Positions 42,877 through 52,135 of a DNA stretch of 64,000 nt are shown one piece after another; position 1 is the first letter of the stretch; each line of letters opens with the position of its first letter. A program made the position numbers and the translations under genes. Origin of the DNA: Streptomyces sp. NBC_01381. GTDB taxonomy: Bacteria > Actinomycetota > Actinomycetes > Streptomycetales > Streptomycetaceae. The notes under the pieces were generated by a model that worked only from the letters and a program-made list of their open reading frames with translations, was not told the DNA's origin and did not search any database. The stretch lies in assembly GCF_026340305.1 (NCBI RefSeq), contig NZ_JAPEPI010000003.1:1-64000 (forward strand). The letters are read 5' to 3'.

Positions 42877-44202
42877 GTGCTCGACGACCTCTCACCCGAA
42901 GAACACCGCCTCGCACCCGAAGAACACCGCGAAGAACAACTCGACGAACACCGGACCCAGGGACCCATCGTCCGTGACTGGCCCGCCCAGAACATCCAGG
43001 GCCCCGACTTCGACCCGGTCCTGACCGAGCTGATGCGCGAAGGCCCCCTCACCCGCATCAAGTTGCCGTACGGCGAGGGCTGGGCCTGGCTCGTGACCCG
43101 CTACGACGACGTACGCGCCGTGACGAACGACCCCCGCTTCGTCCGTGGCCCCGTCACCGAACGTCAGATCACCCGCCAGGCCCCGCACTTCAAACCCCGG
43201 CCCGGCGCGCTCGCCTTCGCCGACCCGCCCGACCACAACCGGCTGCGCCGCGTGGTCGCTCCCGCCTTTACGGCGCGTGGTGTGGCGCGGCTGCGCGCCC
43301 GGGCGCAGGAGACCCTCGACGCCTTGGTGGACACCCTCGTACGGGACGGCGCACCGGCGGATCTCACGGCCCGCGTCCTCGAACCGTTCCCCATCGCGGT
43401 GCACTGCGAGGTCATGGGCGTACCCGAGGCCGACCGCCCGCGCCTGCACCGTCTGACCCAGGAGATCGTGTTCCCGTCACGCGACGCGACGGTCACGGGC
43501 CGAGCGAAGGACGAGCTGTACGGCTGGCTCGCCGCCGAGATCCGCGCCCGCCGCACCGACCGACCCGCCCCCGCCCCCACGACGGAACCCGACCCCGACC
43601 TCAACGCCGAACACGCCGCCGGCGACATCATGTCGCTCCTGGCCGCCGGGGTGGACCGCGGCGATCTGACGGAGGAGGAGGCCATCGGCGTCGCGGGCCC
43701 GCTGCAGATCGGCGGCGAGGCCGTCACGAACAACACCGGCCAGATGTTCTTCCTGCTCCTCACCCACCCCCACCTCCTCCACCGCATGCGGACCGACCCC
43801 ACGATCCGCCCCCGGGCCATCGACGAACTGCTCCGCTACATCCCGCACCGCAATTCGGTCGGCCTCGCCCGCATCGCCACGGAGGACGTGGAGCTGTGCG
43901 GCCGACGCATCAGGAAGGGCGACCCGGTCTACGTCTCGTACCTGGCGGCCAACCGCGACCCGGCCGTCTTCCCGGACCCCGAAAGCATCGACTTCGACCG
44001 CCCGGACAACCCGCACGTCTCCTTCGGCCACGGCACTCACTACTGCACGGGCGGCCCGCTCGCCCGCCTCCAGATCGACCTTCTCCTCGACACCCTCCTC
44101 GACCGCCTCCCCACCCTGCGCCTCGCGACCGCCCCGCACACGATCCCCTGGCGCCGCAACGCCCTGATCCGCGGTCCCGAGGCGCTGCCGGTCGCGTGGT
44201 GA
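42877..44202 (+). CDS. Cytochrome P450
   Basis: A 441-residue class I bacterial P450. The heme loop FGHGTHYCTGGPLARLQ has the Cys ligand near residue 390; the K-helix ELLRYIP and the preceding DPTIRPRAIDE are normal, as is FADPPDHNRLRRVVAPAFT with the C-helix Arg. The I-helix reads LQIGGEAVTNNTGQ (about 277-290): the usual acid-Thr pair (AGxDT/ET) is replaced by EAV, as in some P450s that couple or rearrange substrates. An unusual N-terminal repeat PEEHRLAPEEHREE precedes the fold. A partner ferredoxin gene is not in the window. Confidence 0.9.
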   Translation: MLDDLSPEEHRLAPEEHREEQLDEHRTQGPIVRDWPAQNIQGPDFDPVLTELMREGPLTRIKLPYGEGWAWLVTRYDDVRAVTNDPRFVRGPVTERQITRQAPHFKPRPGALAFADPPDHNRLRRVVAPAFTARGVARLRARAQETLDALVDTLVRDGAPADLTARVLEPFPIAVHCEVMGVPEADRPRLHRLTQEIVFPSRDATVTGRAKDELYGWLAAEIRARRTDRPAPAPTTEPDPDLNAEHAAGDIMSLLAAGVDRGDLTEEEAIGVAGPLQIGGEAVTNNTGQMFFLLLTHPHLLHRMRTDPTIRPRAIDELLRYIPHRNSVGLARIATEDVELCGRRIRKGDPVYVSYLAANRDPAVFPDPESIDFDRPDNPHVSFGHGTHYCTGGPLARLQIDLLLDTLLDRLPTLRLATAPHTIPWRRNALIRGPEALPVAW

Positions 44203-44375
44203 GTGCGACGCCGTACGGTGAGCGAGTGGAGCGGTCAGTCGTCGGACATGGTCTCCAAGCGCGCAGGATCCAGCTCGTCAGGCACAGCACAAGCACCCGC
44301 AACCCGTCCTGCCCGTACTCCTCCAACACCCTGCCGGTGACGTCCCACGCCTCTGTGGGGACACGTTCCGGCGGC

Positions 44376-45150
44376 TCAAGAAGGGCCCAGTGGGGCGCCG
44401 TAGTTGCGGTTCGAGACCGAACGGAGCAGCGGTCCGTCGATCCGGCCGAACATCGTGCGGCGCTCGGTGAGGTAGGCCACGAACAGCCGGGACGAGGTTG
44501 TGCCGAAGGCCACTTCCCGGGCTCGCTGGGACTTGGTGGTCTCCGCCCGAAAGTGGATCAGCCGGTGTGCGGGCTCGAAGTCCTCGACGCCGAGTTGCAC
44601 GAGTTCTTCGCGGCGTAGTGCACCGTCGTAAGCGAGCGTGACCATCAGCCGGTTGCGCAGTGGTTCTTCGGCCGAGGCAGTCAAGATCCGTCGCCAGATC
44701 TCCTCGTTGGGAATCCAGGGAGCCTGTTCGACGTGTCGTACGAGGCCCTGGCGGGGTCTGCGACCACCACGGCTTGCCTGTCCTCGCCGGACCGGGGTTC
44801 TGTTCACACAGCCCGTCTTCCACCAGGTACTCGTAGAAGGATCGGACGGCCACCAGGCGCTGTTGGATGGTCGCGTTCGCGAGTCCCGCATCAGCCCGTC
44901 GCGGGCCCTTCGCAGGCCGGTGAAGCGGCCGGTCCAGCATGTCTCTGATCCAGGCTGCGACGGCGTCCGCGCGAGCCAATAGTGGCTCCGTGCCTTCCAC
45001 GGCGCAGAACCGCAGGTGGTCCTCGACCGCCCGCCCGTACGCGTCGATGGCGTTGAGGGCCCGACCGATGTTCGCCGTGAACTGCAGCCATCGGTGAGCC
45101 AGTTGATGCTCGGCGACAGTGGGGAACTTGCCCCACGGGATGGGGGCCAT
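44376..45150 (-). pseudogene. Tyrosine recombinase, frameshifted and C-terminally truncated
   Basis: From ATG 45150 the core-binding part reads LAHRWLQFTANIGRALNAID, RADAVAAWIRDMLDRPLHRP and TIQQRLVAVRSFYEYLVEDG. Near 44775 the frame changes and continues as PWIPNEEIWRRILTASAEEP and VTLAYDGALRREELVQLGVE, with the first catalytic Arg in LRREEL. The text stops after LRSVSNRNYGAPLG, before the HxxR and Tyr region. It is inactive. No attachment sites could be assigned, and its relation to the prophage 14 kb away is unclear. Confidence 0.78.
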
Positions 45151-45179
45151 GACCACAGGTCAGGCCCACCCGATTCCAC

Positions 45180-45527
45180 ATGACGCACAAGAAGCATGTG
45201 CTGGAGCGCGAGCAACTCGAAGAAGACCGACAGCAGTTCGCCGAGCAGTATGCACAAGCCCAAGAGCAATTCCGGCTGGCACAAGAGCAGTTCAGATACG
45301 AGCAGCAGAAGGATCGGGAGTCGACGGAAAGAGCGAACCGGACCGCGGCCACCGAGGGCTACCTCGCAGCCGCCAAACTCCTGGGCAGCCTGAACCTCGC
45401 ACAACGACTCGGCGCCGTATACAGCCTCGCGCGCATCGCTGGAGACTCACCCGCCGACCGCGCCGAAGACCTCGACGCGGTGGAACAGGTCCTCGCCGAC
45501 CTGGAACGGGCCAGCCCCGGCGCGTAG
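45180..45527 (+). CDS. Coiled-coil protein with ARM-like end (115 aa)
   Basis: ATG 45180 starts a protein whose first 55 residues form a Gln/Glu-rich coiled coil (EREQLEEDRQQFAEQYAQAQ). The remainder, ATEGYLAAAKLLGSLNLAQR and LGAVYSLARIAGDSPADR, resembles the helical segment found before pentapeptide repeats in larger Streptomyces proteins (L..L.AL..IA.DSP.D). Those proteins continue for 200 or more residues, so this one may be truncated. No signal peptide; function unknown. Confidence 0.6.
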   Translation: MTHKKHVLEREQLEEDRQQFAEQYAQAQEQFRLAQEQFRYEQQKDRESTERANRTAATEGYLAAAKLLGSLNLAQRLGAVYSLARIAGDSPADRAEDLDAVEQVLADLERASPGA

Positions 45528-45657
45528 CGAACTCCAGACAGCCCGCGCTAGGGCGTGTCCGGCCGGTCGGGCGTGCCAAGTTCCGTCGGTCAACGACTGG
45601 GCAACAGTTAACCCACCCCGCTGGAGTGGGCGCGGACGGGAGTGTGAGGGTGGGTGC

Positions 45658-47052
45658 ATGAAGTCTCGTGTTGCGCTGTCGGCCTTCGCTGTGAGCGTTC
45701 TCGCCTCGATCACTGGATGCGGCGGTGGCGGATCGGGCCCCGAAGTCCCGGTGCCCAGCGCGCCTACCGAGAGCCGGGCGCCGACTCCGGGGAAGGGGTC
45801 GAAGGATCCTGACGACATCAACGGCGACGGGTACCGCGACTTCATGGTGCCCCTCCCCGGCGGCAAACTGCCCGACGGCGGGCAGTTCGCCGTGCTCTAC
45901 GGCTCGGCGAAGGGGCTCGCCCCCTCGACCCGCACGCTCTACAACAACCGCGACCTGCCAGGTTCACCGAAAGCCGTCATCGACCTGGACGTAGCCGACC
46001 TGGACAGCGACGGCTTCCCGGACTTCGTCACGACCGTCAGGGACAAGCACGTGCCGAACAACGGGGCGGACGATCACCGCACCGCCCCGTACGTGGCCTG
46101 GGGCGGCCCCGACGGGCCCAAGGCAGGCGGCAAGCCGACGCCGGTGCGGCTGCCGCAGAGCGCGTCAAAGCTGGGCCTCACGGGAGTGGTGCGCGGCGAC
46201 TTCGACGGGGACGGGCACCACGACCTCGCGGCGCACGCGAGGACCGAGTTGTCCCTGGACAAGTCGCCCCTGGTGGTGCTGTACGGCCCGTTCACGCGGT
46301 CCGGTGTGCCGGCCCGCACCGATACCAGCCTGTCGTTGCCGGAAGAGGGCGACCTCGTCGTGGACGACATCGACCCGTCCGGCAAACCACGCGCGACCTC
46401 CCTGCTGCTCCACGGCATCAGCGACGGCGAACAGTCCGACAACAGCCTCTACTCCGCCCGCCGCGGCACCGGCCTGTCGCCGAACGGCAAGCGGCTGCGC
46501 GCCGGCAACGCCCACGCGTTCGGCGACTTCGACGGTGACGGACTGCGCGATGTGGCCGTCGGGGACGACGGCAGCCGCAATGACGAGCCCGGCGCCGAGA
46601 CGGAGGCGCCCGACGTCGACGGATCGCTCGACGTGTACCCCGGCAGTGGCGGCAAACCGGTCACTCACCAGCTGCCCGAGGTGCCCGAGGTGCCCGAGGG
46701 CGCGGACACCGGCTATGGGCCCGGCGGTTTCGTGACCGCCGACCCGGACGGCGACGGCCGCGACGGCATCCTGGTCGCCACGTACGAAGGTGCCACGCTC
46801 ATCGACGGCGACAAGCGCACCTCTGTCCAGCGCAACGTGCGGAAAGCGCCCGCGGACTCGCCCCGTGCCCGCCCCGCGGGGGCCGCCGACTTCGACGGTG
46901 ACGGCAAGCACGAGCTGATCTTCAACTGGGCGTCCGACGGCCTTTTCGGGACGTACGGGGAGGACCCCACGCACTGGTGGATCACCGACGGCACGACAGA
47001 CCGGGACAAAGCGGCCTTCGCGGCAACGGGTCTCGCTCCGCGCGCCTCCTGA
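45658..47052 (+). CDS. FG-GAP/VCBS repeat lipoprotein
   Basis: A 464-residue exported lipoprotein: signal peptide RVALSAFAVSVLASITGCGG with lipobox Cys near residue 21. At least six calcium-binding loops of the FG-GAP type follow: DINGDGYRD, DLDSDGFPD, DFDGDGHHD, DFDGDGLRD, DPDGDGRDG, DFDGDGKHE, spaced 45-90 residues apart, so a beta-propeller ectodomain is expected. Such proteins in Streptomyces are surface-bound and often act in adhesion or protein display. ATG 45658 follows GGTGGGTGC. The gene is intact and stands alone. Confidence 0.87.
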   Translation: MKSRVALSAFAVSVLASITGCGGGGSGPEVPVPSAPTESRAPTPGKGSKDPDDINGDGYRDFMVPLPGGKLPDGGQFAVLYGSAKGLAPSTRTLYNNRDLPGSPKAVIDLDVADLDSDGFPDFVTTVRDKHVPNNGADDHRTAPYVAWGGPDGPKAGGKPTPVRLPQSASKLGLTGVVRGDFDGDGHHDLAAHARTELSLDKSPLVVLYGPFTRSGVPARTDTSLSLPEEGDLVVDDIDPSGKPRATSLLLHGISDGEQSDNSLYSARRGTGLSPNGKRLRAGNAHAFGDFDGDGLRDVAVGDDGSRNDEPGAETEAPDVDGSLDVYPGSGGKPVTHQLPEVPEVPEGADTGYGPGGFVTADPDGDGRDGILVATYEGATLIDGDKRTSVQRNVRKAPADSPRARPAGAADFDGDGKHELIFNWASDGLFGTYGEDPTHWWITDGTTDRDKAAFAATGLAPRAS

Positions 47053-47060
47053 AGGACTGT

Positions 47061-47534
47061 CCGGGCGGGTCATCAACGGAGCCATGGCCTGATCGCGGCA
47101 AGGGTGACCGTTCCCCGGCATCCGCGGTGGTCTCCTGCGTGCTCCAGCAGCGTGTAGGTGAGCGCGGCAGCAGGTCGAGTCCACACTCACCATGAACCAG
47201 TCCATGCGTCCCTCGGAGTCGGCGTCTGCCTGGACGGCCCGCAGGACACCTTCCCACGTGCCGTCCGCCGGCCAACGCCTGTGCCGTTCGTAAACGGTCT
47301 TCCACTTCCCAAATCGCGCGGGCAGATCCCGCCACGGCACCCCGGTCCGCTCCCGGAAAGGATCCCGTTGATCACCCTGCGGTGGCTGACCCAACGTCCG
47401 CCTCGCAGGCCGGTCTTGGGTAGATGTGGTTTCAGCCGAGCCCACTCGCTATTCGTCAGATCTCCCCGCCCCCGCCCCACGATGGGTACAACGCCTCGCG
47501 TCCAAGTCAGTCACATGATGCGCCGGACAGGCCC
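47061..47534 (-). pseudogene. IS5-family transposase fragment with one element end
   Basis: The reverse strand gives GDLTNSEWARLKPHLPKTGL and RWVSHRRVINGIL, then in another frame GVPWRDLPARFGKWKTVYER, RRWPADGTWEGVLRAVQADA and VSVDSTCCRAHLHAAG with the first catalytic Asp. The C-terminal DDE part is missing. GGACAGGCCC at 47525-47534 is the outer inverted repeat at the transposase start side; it shares the GGGCCTGT terminus with the IS5 element at 9821. The opposite end is not present. Confidence 0.78.
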
Positions 47535-47716
47535 TAGCCCAGCATGAAGCCCAGCCCTGCGGCCGGCGGACGCCGAGACGGCATGGGGCAAACCCATTGC
47601 ACCGCCGCGCAACCCCACGGACCCCTCCGCCGCCCACGCACCGCAGGCACCTGCGGTCCCCCGCATGGCCCTGCTGCCGGCCCCGCACCCGCCAGGCCAC
47701 CGACTTCTCGAATCCT

Positions 47717-48127
47717 GTGTCCGGTGACATCATCGACCGCATGCTCGCGGAGAACACGTTGGTCGCCTGGCTCAAAGACCGGCACGGATGGCGTCATTAC
47801 GACGGGCGCGTCGTCGACATCGGCTTCGCCTTCACCGTGTCGCCGCAACCTGACGCGTACCTGATGGGCGATCAGGCCGCGTTCGTCATGGGACTGGGGC
47901 CCACCATCGTTCTCAAGCGGACCGGCGCGGTGTGGGGCACCGGGGGCAACCCGTACTTCATGCCGCTCTGGCAGGCCCGGACCGAGGAGGAGTTCGAGGC
48001 CGCGTTCCGCCGGACCCACCCGCAGGACGATCCGGCCCGCCCGCCCGAGAGCGTCCCGTTCGACTACCGCCCGAAGCGCGCACGAGGCGCCCTCCGCCGA
48101 CTGTTCGGGGCCTCTGAGGACTCCTAA
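47717..48127 (+). CDS. Hypothetical protein, YrhB-like immunity fold possible
   Basis: From GTG 47717 (or ATG 47741) the product reads MLAENTLVAWLKDRHGWRHY, FVMGLGPTIVLKRTGAVWGT and PYFMPLWQARTEEEFEAAFR. The GLGPTIVLKRTGAVW stretch recalls YrhB/Imm35-type immunity proteins (VGCGPVIVDRRTG), but the match is weak. About 136 residues; acidic, soluble, with a basic tail. It lies after the IS5 fragment with no operon partner, as orphan immunity genes often do. Confidence 0.5.
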   Translation: MSGDIIDRMLAENTLVAWLKDRHGWRHYDGRVVDIGFAFTVSPQPDAYLMGDQAAFVMGLGPTIVLKRTGAVWGTGGNPYFMPLWQARTEEEFEAAFRRTHPQDDPARPPESVPFDYRPKRARGALRRLFGASEDS

Positions 48128-48147
48128 CAGCATGATCTTCGAGGTGG

Positions 48148-49010
48148 TTGGATCGCTCCGGGGTTGAAGATCCGGGGGTGTGGATGGCGCGGCCGAAGCC
48201 ATGGGAAGCCGACGACGAGCTGTGGGGAGTAGTCGAGCCGCTGCTGGCGAAGGTCCAGCGTGTGCTGCACGCTCGACCTTTTGAGGAAGCGCACGCCCGG
48301 CACAGCGGTGCCCGTGATCTTCCCCTGGCGGCCTGGGACCCGGGCACCACCGCCCTGCGTGCCTGGCTCGTCGAGCGGCTCGTGGCGGAGTACCGGCCGC
48401 TGGCGGCCACCACCGACGGCACCGTATTAGCCGGGGCGCTGCTCGACGCCGGGCTGATCACGCCTGTCCTCGACGGCTTCGACGAACTGCCCCCGGCGTT
48501 GTACGGCACCGGGATGCGCAGGCTCAACGCCGAGTTGGACGACGGCATGCCGGTGCTCTTCACCTCGCGGACCACGGCCTGACGCAGCACGGTCGCGTGC
48601 AGCGACGTGGTCACTGGTGCGGAGGTCCTTGAGCTGCTGCCGCTGGAGTTCGCCGAGGCGAAGTCATATCTGGAGCGCACCGCGCGTCCGTTACCTGGTC
48701 CCCGCGATCGCCGCACGACGGTGTGGAGCCCGGTGCTGGACTCCCTGCAGGAGGACTCACGCGCCCCGGCAGCCGGTGCGCTCCTGCAGATCCTGACCAA
48801 CCCGCTCATGGTGGCCCTGGCCCGCACGGTCTACGGCGACGTGTCCCGCGACCCCCAAGAGCTCCTCGACGATCCTCGTTTCGGGACGACGGCCGGGATC
48901 GAAGAGCACCTCCTCGACGCGTTCGTACCAGCCGCGTTCGGCGACGGAGGTGTCGACTCACGGTGGTTCACAGCGGACGCCAGGCGCTGGCTGGCCCGGC
49001 CGGTTGCTGG
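48148..49010 (+). pseudogene. NACHT-type NTPase remnant, joined to an IS transposase start
   Basis: The first 30 codons (WMARPKPWEADDELWGVVEP) are the start of an IS5-type transposase, fused to the middle of a NACHT NTPase. The latter has the Walker B segment PVLDGFDELPPAL, the sensor-type MPVLFTSRT, an in-frame TGA at 48580, then VVTGAEVLELLPLEFAEAKS and QILTNPLMVALARTVYGD. The Walker A loop is lost, and the gene ends abruptly near 49010 where another gene's tail begins. NACHT proteins in Streptomyces are frequently antiphage or signalling ATPases. It is inactive. Confidence 0.78.
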
Positions 49011-49162
49011 CCTTCCTGGAAGTCGCGGAATGCCTGCAGGGTCAGAGTGAGGTTCCGGTTGTGTTCCGCTTCGCCGACCTCGGCAAGGAACTTGGCCTGG
49101 GCTCCGCCGGGCCGGTTTAAGGGTGGAGTCGGGTATTGGAACTGTCCGAATGCCTCAGCCAT
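48968..49162 (-). CDS. Small protein (64 aa), tail altered at a junction
   Basis: ATG 49162 overlaps the stop of the preceding reverse-strand gene, so it is translationally coupled. The product reads AEAFGQFQYPTPPLNRPGGA and AKFLAEVGEAEHNRNLTLTL, with a C-terminal part (PASAWRPL) that runs into the NACHT remnant and is probably not original. Function unknown. Confidence 0.45.
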   Translation of the reverse strand: MAEAFGQFQYPTPPLNRPGGAQAKFLAEVGEAEHNRNLTLTLQAFRDFQEGQQPAGPASAWRPL

Positions 49163-49742
49163 TGCGGACCCATGAGGTGAACGCGTCGGCGAGGCCAGGC
49201 GGGTTGGCGGCCTCGGTCTGCCGGGCGATCGCCTCGTAGTACTCCAGCTCGTGGACGATCACCGGCACGGTGCGGCCGACAGATCTTTCGATGACGCCGG
49301 TGGCATGGAGGGTTCGGGCGAGCTGGCAGCAGGTCTGGTTGAAGCGGGCCTCGATCTGCGCGGCGAGTGGCCCGATGACTGAATCCCAGTCGGCGAGGTC
49401 GGTTGGCTCGTCGTACCAAAGTCCGAGTTCGGTGATCCACTCCTGGCGAGCTGTGGCCCCGGCGGGGTCGCTGGTCAGGTCGCCGACGACAGTGCCGTCA
49501 TCTGGCAGCTCGCGGGAGGGGCCGCGGTTCCCTCGCATCGGCAGGTGGATCAGCGAGCGCGGTGAAGAGGCAGCGAGCTTCCATAGTCCACCGATTCGCT
49601 GGGCGGCGTCCTGATCGAGGTAGGTGTCCAGGTGCCGATCGTGGTCGATGAGCACAGCGTGGACCAGGGGCCGGGCCGGTCGGATGACCTTGAACTCCGT
49701 GGATCCGAGGCGTGCTTGGTGGATGGTGATGGGTAGCTTCAT
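49155..49742 (-). CDS. Hypothetical protein (195 aa)
   Basis: From ATG 49742, which overlaps an upstream TGA (ATGA), the product begins KLPITIHQARLGSTEFKVIR and has IGGLWKLAASSPRSLIHLPM, ELGLWYDEPTDLADWDSVIG and VGRTVPVIVHELEYYEAIAR. It is soluble without membrane segments. I do not recognise the family. The overlap with a recombinase-like C-terminus upstream suggests that it was the cargo gene of an integrative element. Confidence 0.6.
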   Translation of the reverse strand: MKLPITIHQARLGSTEFKVIRPARPLVHAVLIDHDRHLDTYLDQDAAQRIGGLWKLAASSPRSLIHLPMRGNRGPSRELPDDGTVVGDLTSDPAGATARQEWITELGLWYDEPTDLADWDSVIGPLAAQIEARFNQTCCQLARTLHATGVIERSVGRTVPVIVHELEYYEAIARQTEAANPPGLADAFTSWVRNG

Positions 49743-50030
49743 TGGTTCTCCGGGACACGGCGACTGACATCGGCGGTGTAAGAGGCCCAGTCGCCGGCTG
49801 ACGCCTTCTGCCATTGGACGGCGACTTGGATGTGGACGCCGAGTACCCGGGCGAGGATGGCGGCGGGCAGTTCGGCGGCGAGGGTGAACAGTGCGGTGGA
49901 GCGGTCCTGCCGGGACCAGATCCCGATCTTGTGGAGACGCTGGCCGATCCGGTCATCGCCGAGGGGGTGTCCTGGGCGGCCGCCGGGAAACAGCCAGGGG
50001 ACGTCCTTGGGGGTTCCGAACGACCAAAGC
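49739..50030 (-). pseudogene. Recombinase-like C-terminal fragment
   Basis: The frame contains IGQRLHKIGIWSRQDRSTAL, LAAELPAAILARVLGVHIQV and AVQWQKASAGDWASYTADVS, typical of the C-terminus of large integrase-like proteins of Streptomyces mobile elements. Upstream it is broken by the IS5 transposase fragment at 50035-50446. Its stop overlaps the next gene start. Confidence 0.6.
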
Positions 50031-50034
50031 GATC

Positions 50035-50446
50035 GCAAGCCAGGTGAATCTTGCTGGTCAGCCCGCCCCTGGGCCGGCCCAGAGCAGGGCTGCGAAGCCC
50101 CCTTTTCGAGCTCCGGCCGCATGCTGGCGGGCACGGACGATGCTGGAGTCAACCGACACCAGCCACTGGGTGGCTCCCGCCACATCTGCTTACGCCTGCG
50201 CGGCCTGGAGCATCCGTTCGAACGTCCCGTCCGCTGCCCAGCGACGGAAACGGATGTGAAGGCTGGCCCATGAGCCGTATCGCTCGGGGACATCCCGCCG
50301 GGCAACCCCGGTGCGGAACTTCCACACGATCCCGTCAAGGACCCTCCGGTCGTCCAGCCGTGGCCGCCCCAGCACGGGGCGAGGCAGCAACGACCGTACG
50401 AGTTCCCACTCAGCGTCGGAGAGTTCATGGCGTCGTGTCACGGCTC
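50035..50446 (-). pseudogene. IS5-family transposase fragment
   Basis: From GTG near 50440 the frame reads TRRHELSDAEWELVRSLLPR, DDRRVLDGIVWKFRTGVARR and RFRRWAADGTFERMLQAAQA, then the first catalytic Asp region VSVDSSIVRARQHAAGA in the same strand. The second half of the transposase is gone, replaced by the recombinase fragment. No complete element ends are visible. Confidence 0.75.
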
Positions 50447-50484
50447 CACGGTCCACAATTCAAGATCACTTTGATCAGCAGACT

Positions 50485-51006
50485 CTAGGCGCCTGTGCTC
50501 AGGAAGATCCAATTGTCCTCCGGCAGGGTCGCGGGGGCCGGCGGAGGAACTGGGCGAGTCTCCTCGTGCCAGGCGGAGCCCACGGCCGCCGTGGCGACTC
50601 CACGCCAGAAGCGAGCGGCGCCCGCGTTGACTTCTTGGAAGGCGATTGCCCACGCGCCAGGGCGGAAGCGCAGCAGCTGCAGAGCAGCCTGCCGGCCTAC
50701 GCCCCGCCTGCGCAGCGCCCGCACGACGAAGAACGCGGAGATCGAAGTCCCACCCTCGGACATCGGACGGGTCAGGATGAAACCGCCCGGCGCCGCACCG
50801 TACTGGATGAGCAGGGCCTCCCGCCCCGGCTCATCGAAGAACAGCGGCAAGGTAGTGAATCCGAACGTTCCATCCACCGCAGGAAGATGGCCGAGGAACT
50901 CCGACATGTCGTGACGGTACAACTGAGCCAATTGCTCAATGACGGGCCGCAGCTCGGCGGTCGCGGGGCGGAGGGTGAGCGGCGCGGAGTCCGTGATCGA
51001 GCCCAT
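50485..51006 (-). CDS. GNAT family N-acetyltransferase
   Basis: A 173-residue protein from ATG 51006. The acetyl-CoA loop is in FFVVRALRRRGVGRQAALQL (R/Q-x-x-G-x-G/A pattern), preceded by the beta-strand GGFILTRPMSEGGTSISAFF and followed by WAIAFQEVNAGAARFWRGVA, where the Asn/Phe-Trp segment is typical of GNATs. It acetylates an unknown small molecule or protein amine in the cytoplasm. Intact and monocistronic. Confidence 0.82.
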   Translation of the reverse strand: MGSITDSAPLTLRPATAELRPVIEQLAQLYRHDMSEFLGHLPAVDGTFGFTTLPLFFDEPGREALLIQYGAAPGGFILTRPMSEGGTSISAFFVVRALRRRGVGRQAALQLLRFRPGAWAIAFQEVNAGAARFWRGVATAAVGSAWHEETRPVPPPAPATLPEDNWIFLSTGA

Positions 51007-51337
51007 CCGGAGATTCTCGCACGCACCCGAGCAGGGCCCGCAGAGTCGGGAGTTTGGGCAAGTAGCGTCAGCCGCCCGCCAACCCGGCAGGACCTTGACG
51101 ACACGGCCTAGAAGACAGTTCTGAACACGGAGATTCGTAGTCGGCCCTCAAGGTCGATCTTGCCGGCAGCTGCTGTCACTGATGTTCCCCAAGACTGAGT
51201 GGCGTCAATTCTCATCGACATTGATCATGCAGACGAACTGGAGGTGACTCCCGAACTCGCGTCGAATTGACACCCACGGGAAGTGACATAACCACCTGCG
51301 GAAGTACGCGGAGCAGAAGCCTTCCCCGACACCTCGC
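51007..51337. other. Intergenic region between GNAT and ISL3 remnant
   Basis: About 330 bases without a gene. Inverted copies of GGCGTCAATTC and GAATTGACACC lie near 51200 and 51270. They may be remains of a mobile element end associated with the transposase fragment that follows. Confidence 0.35.
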
Positions 51338-52123
51338 ATGCCCTTGCTGGAGGCGCTGCCTCCCACACTCATCGTGCATCGCGTTCAGCAGCGACACGAA
51401 CTCATCAACCGCATGCTCGACAACGGCTACCCGCTGAGCGAGGTGGCTCGCAGAGGCGGACTGGACCGCAAGACTGCCCGTCGCTATCGCGACACCGAGT
51501 TCGACGTCCTGATCGCCTCCGCCCGAGACCGACGCAATGTTCCACTCGACCGCTACAAGCCGTTCCTCCAGGCACAGTTCGCACCGGGCACAACCAGCGC
51601 GAAGGAGCTCTACGACCAGATTCGCGCGCAGGGGTTCCAAGGCGGGTACTCAACCCTGTCTCGCTACGTCCTGTCTCTTCGCAAAGGAAAGGAAAGGAAA
51701 GGAAAGGCCGTCGCGGCACCGGCACAGAATCCCAGCCCTCGATCTATTACGGCGTGGATCATGCGCCCCAGAGGAAACCTGTCGGCGAGCGAGGCCGCTC
51801 GGCTCGACGAGGTTCGAATCGCGTACCCCGGCATCACCGAATCCTGCGACCTTGCGCGTGCCTTCACTGATCTGGTGCGGCATCGCCGCGGCGCACTGCT
51901 CGGACAATGGATCCGAGAGGCAGAACGGTCCACAATCGGTCCTCTCCGGGCGCTCGGCAGCTTCCTGCGGCAGGACATCGACGCGGTGACGGCCGGCCTG
52001 ACCCTGCCCTACAGCTCAGGCGTCGTCGAAGGTCACGTCTGCCGAGTGAAGTCGTTGAAGAGAAGCATGTACGGCCGGGGTTCATTCGCCCTGCTGCGGG
52101 CACGCATTCTCGCGAGCCCCTGA
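51338..52123 (+). CDS. Truncated but open ISL3 transposase-like protein (261 aa)
   Basis: An uninterrupted frame equal to the C-terminal half of ISL3 transposases. A helix-turn-helix, MLDNGYPLSEVARRGGLDRK, is followed by YKPFLQAQFAPGTTSAKELY, GGYSTLSRYVLSLRKGK and the C-terminal TLPYSSGVVEGHVCRVKSLK with the catalytic Glu in VEGHV. The zinc ribbon and the first two catalytic Asp regions are missing. Five AAAGG units (51683-51707) in the frame encode KGKERKGK. It cannot catalyse transposition alone; either a relic that has stayed open or an adopted DNA-binding protein. Confidence 0.75.
   Translation: MPLLEALPPTLIVHRVQQRHELINRMLDNGYPLSEVARRGGLDRKTARRYRDTEFDVLIASARDRRNVPLDRYKPFLQAQFAPGTTSAKELYDQIRAQGFQGGYSTLSRYVLSLRKGKERKGKAVAAPAQNPSPRSITAWIMRPRGNLSASEAARLDEVRIAYPGITESCDLARAFTDLVRHRRGALLGQWIREAERSTIGPLRALGSFLRQDIDAVTAGLTLPYSSGVVEGHVCRVKSLKRSMYGRGSFALLRARILASP
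51683..51707 (+). repeat. Pentanucleotide microsatellite (AAAGG)x5
   Basis: Five exact AAAGG units in the coding frame of the ISL3-like gene. Gain or loss of one unit shifts the frame, so the tract can act as a phase switch or simply as a mutation hot spot. Confidence 0.85.
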
Positions 52124-52135
52124 GCCAGACTGAGC

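Noticed and set aside
44376..45150. Integrase of the prophage at 14.6-30.4 kb
   Set aside because: It is 14 kb away behind unrelated host-type genes, truncated, and not associated with phage genes; a connection cannot be supported.
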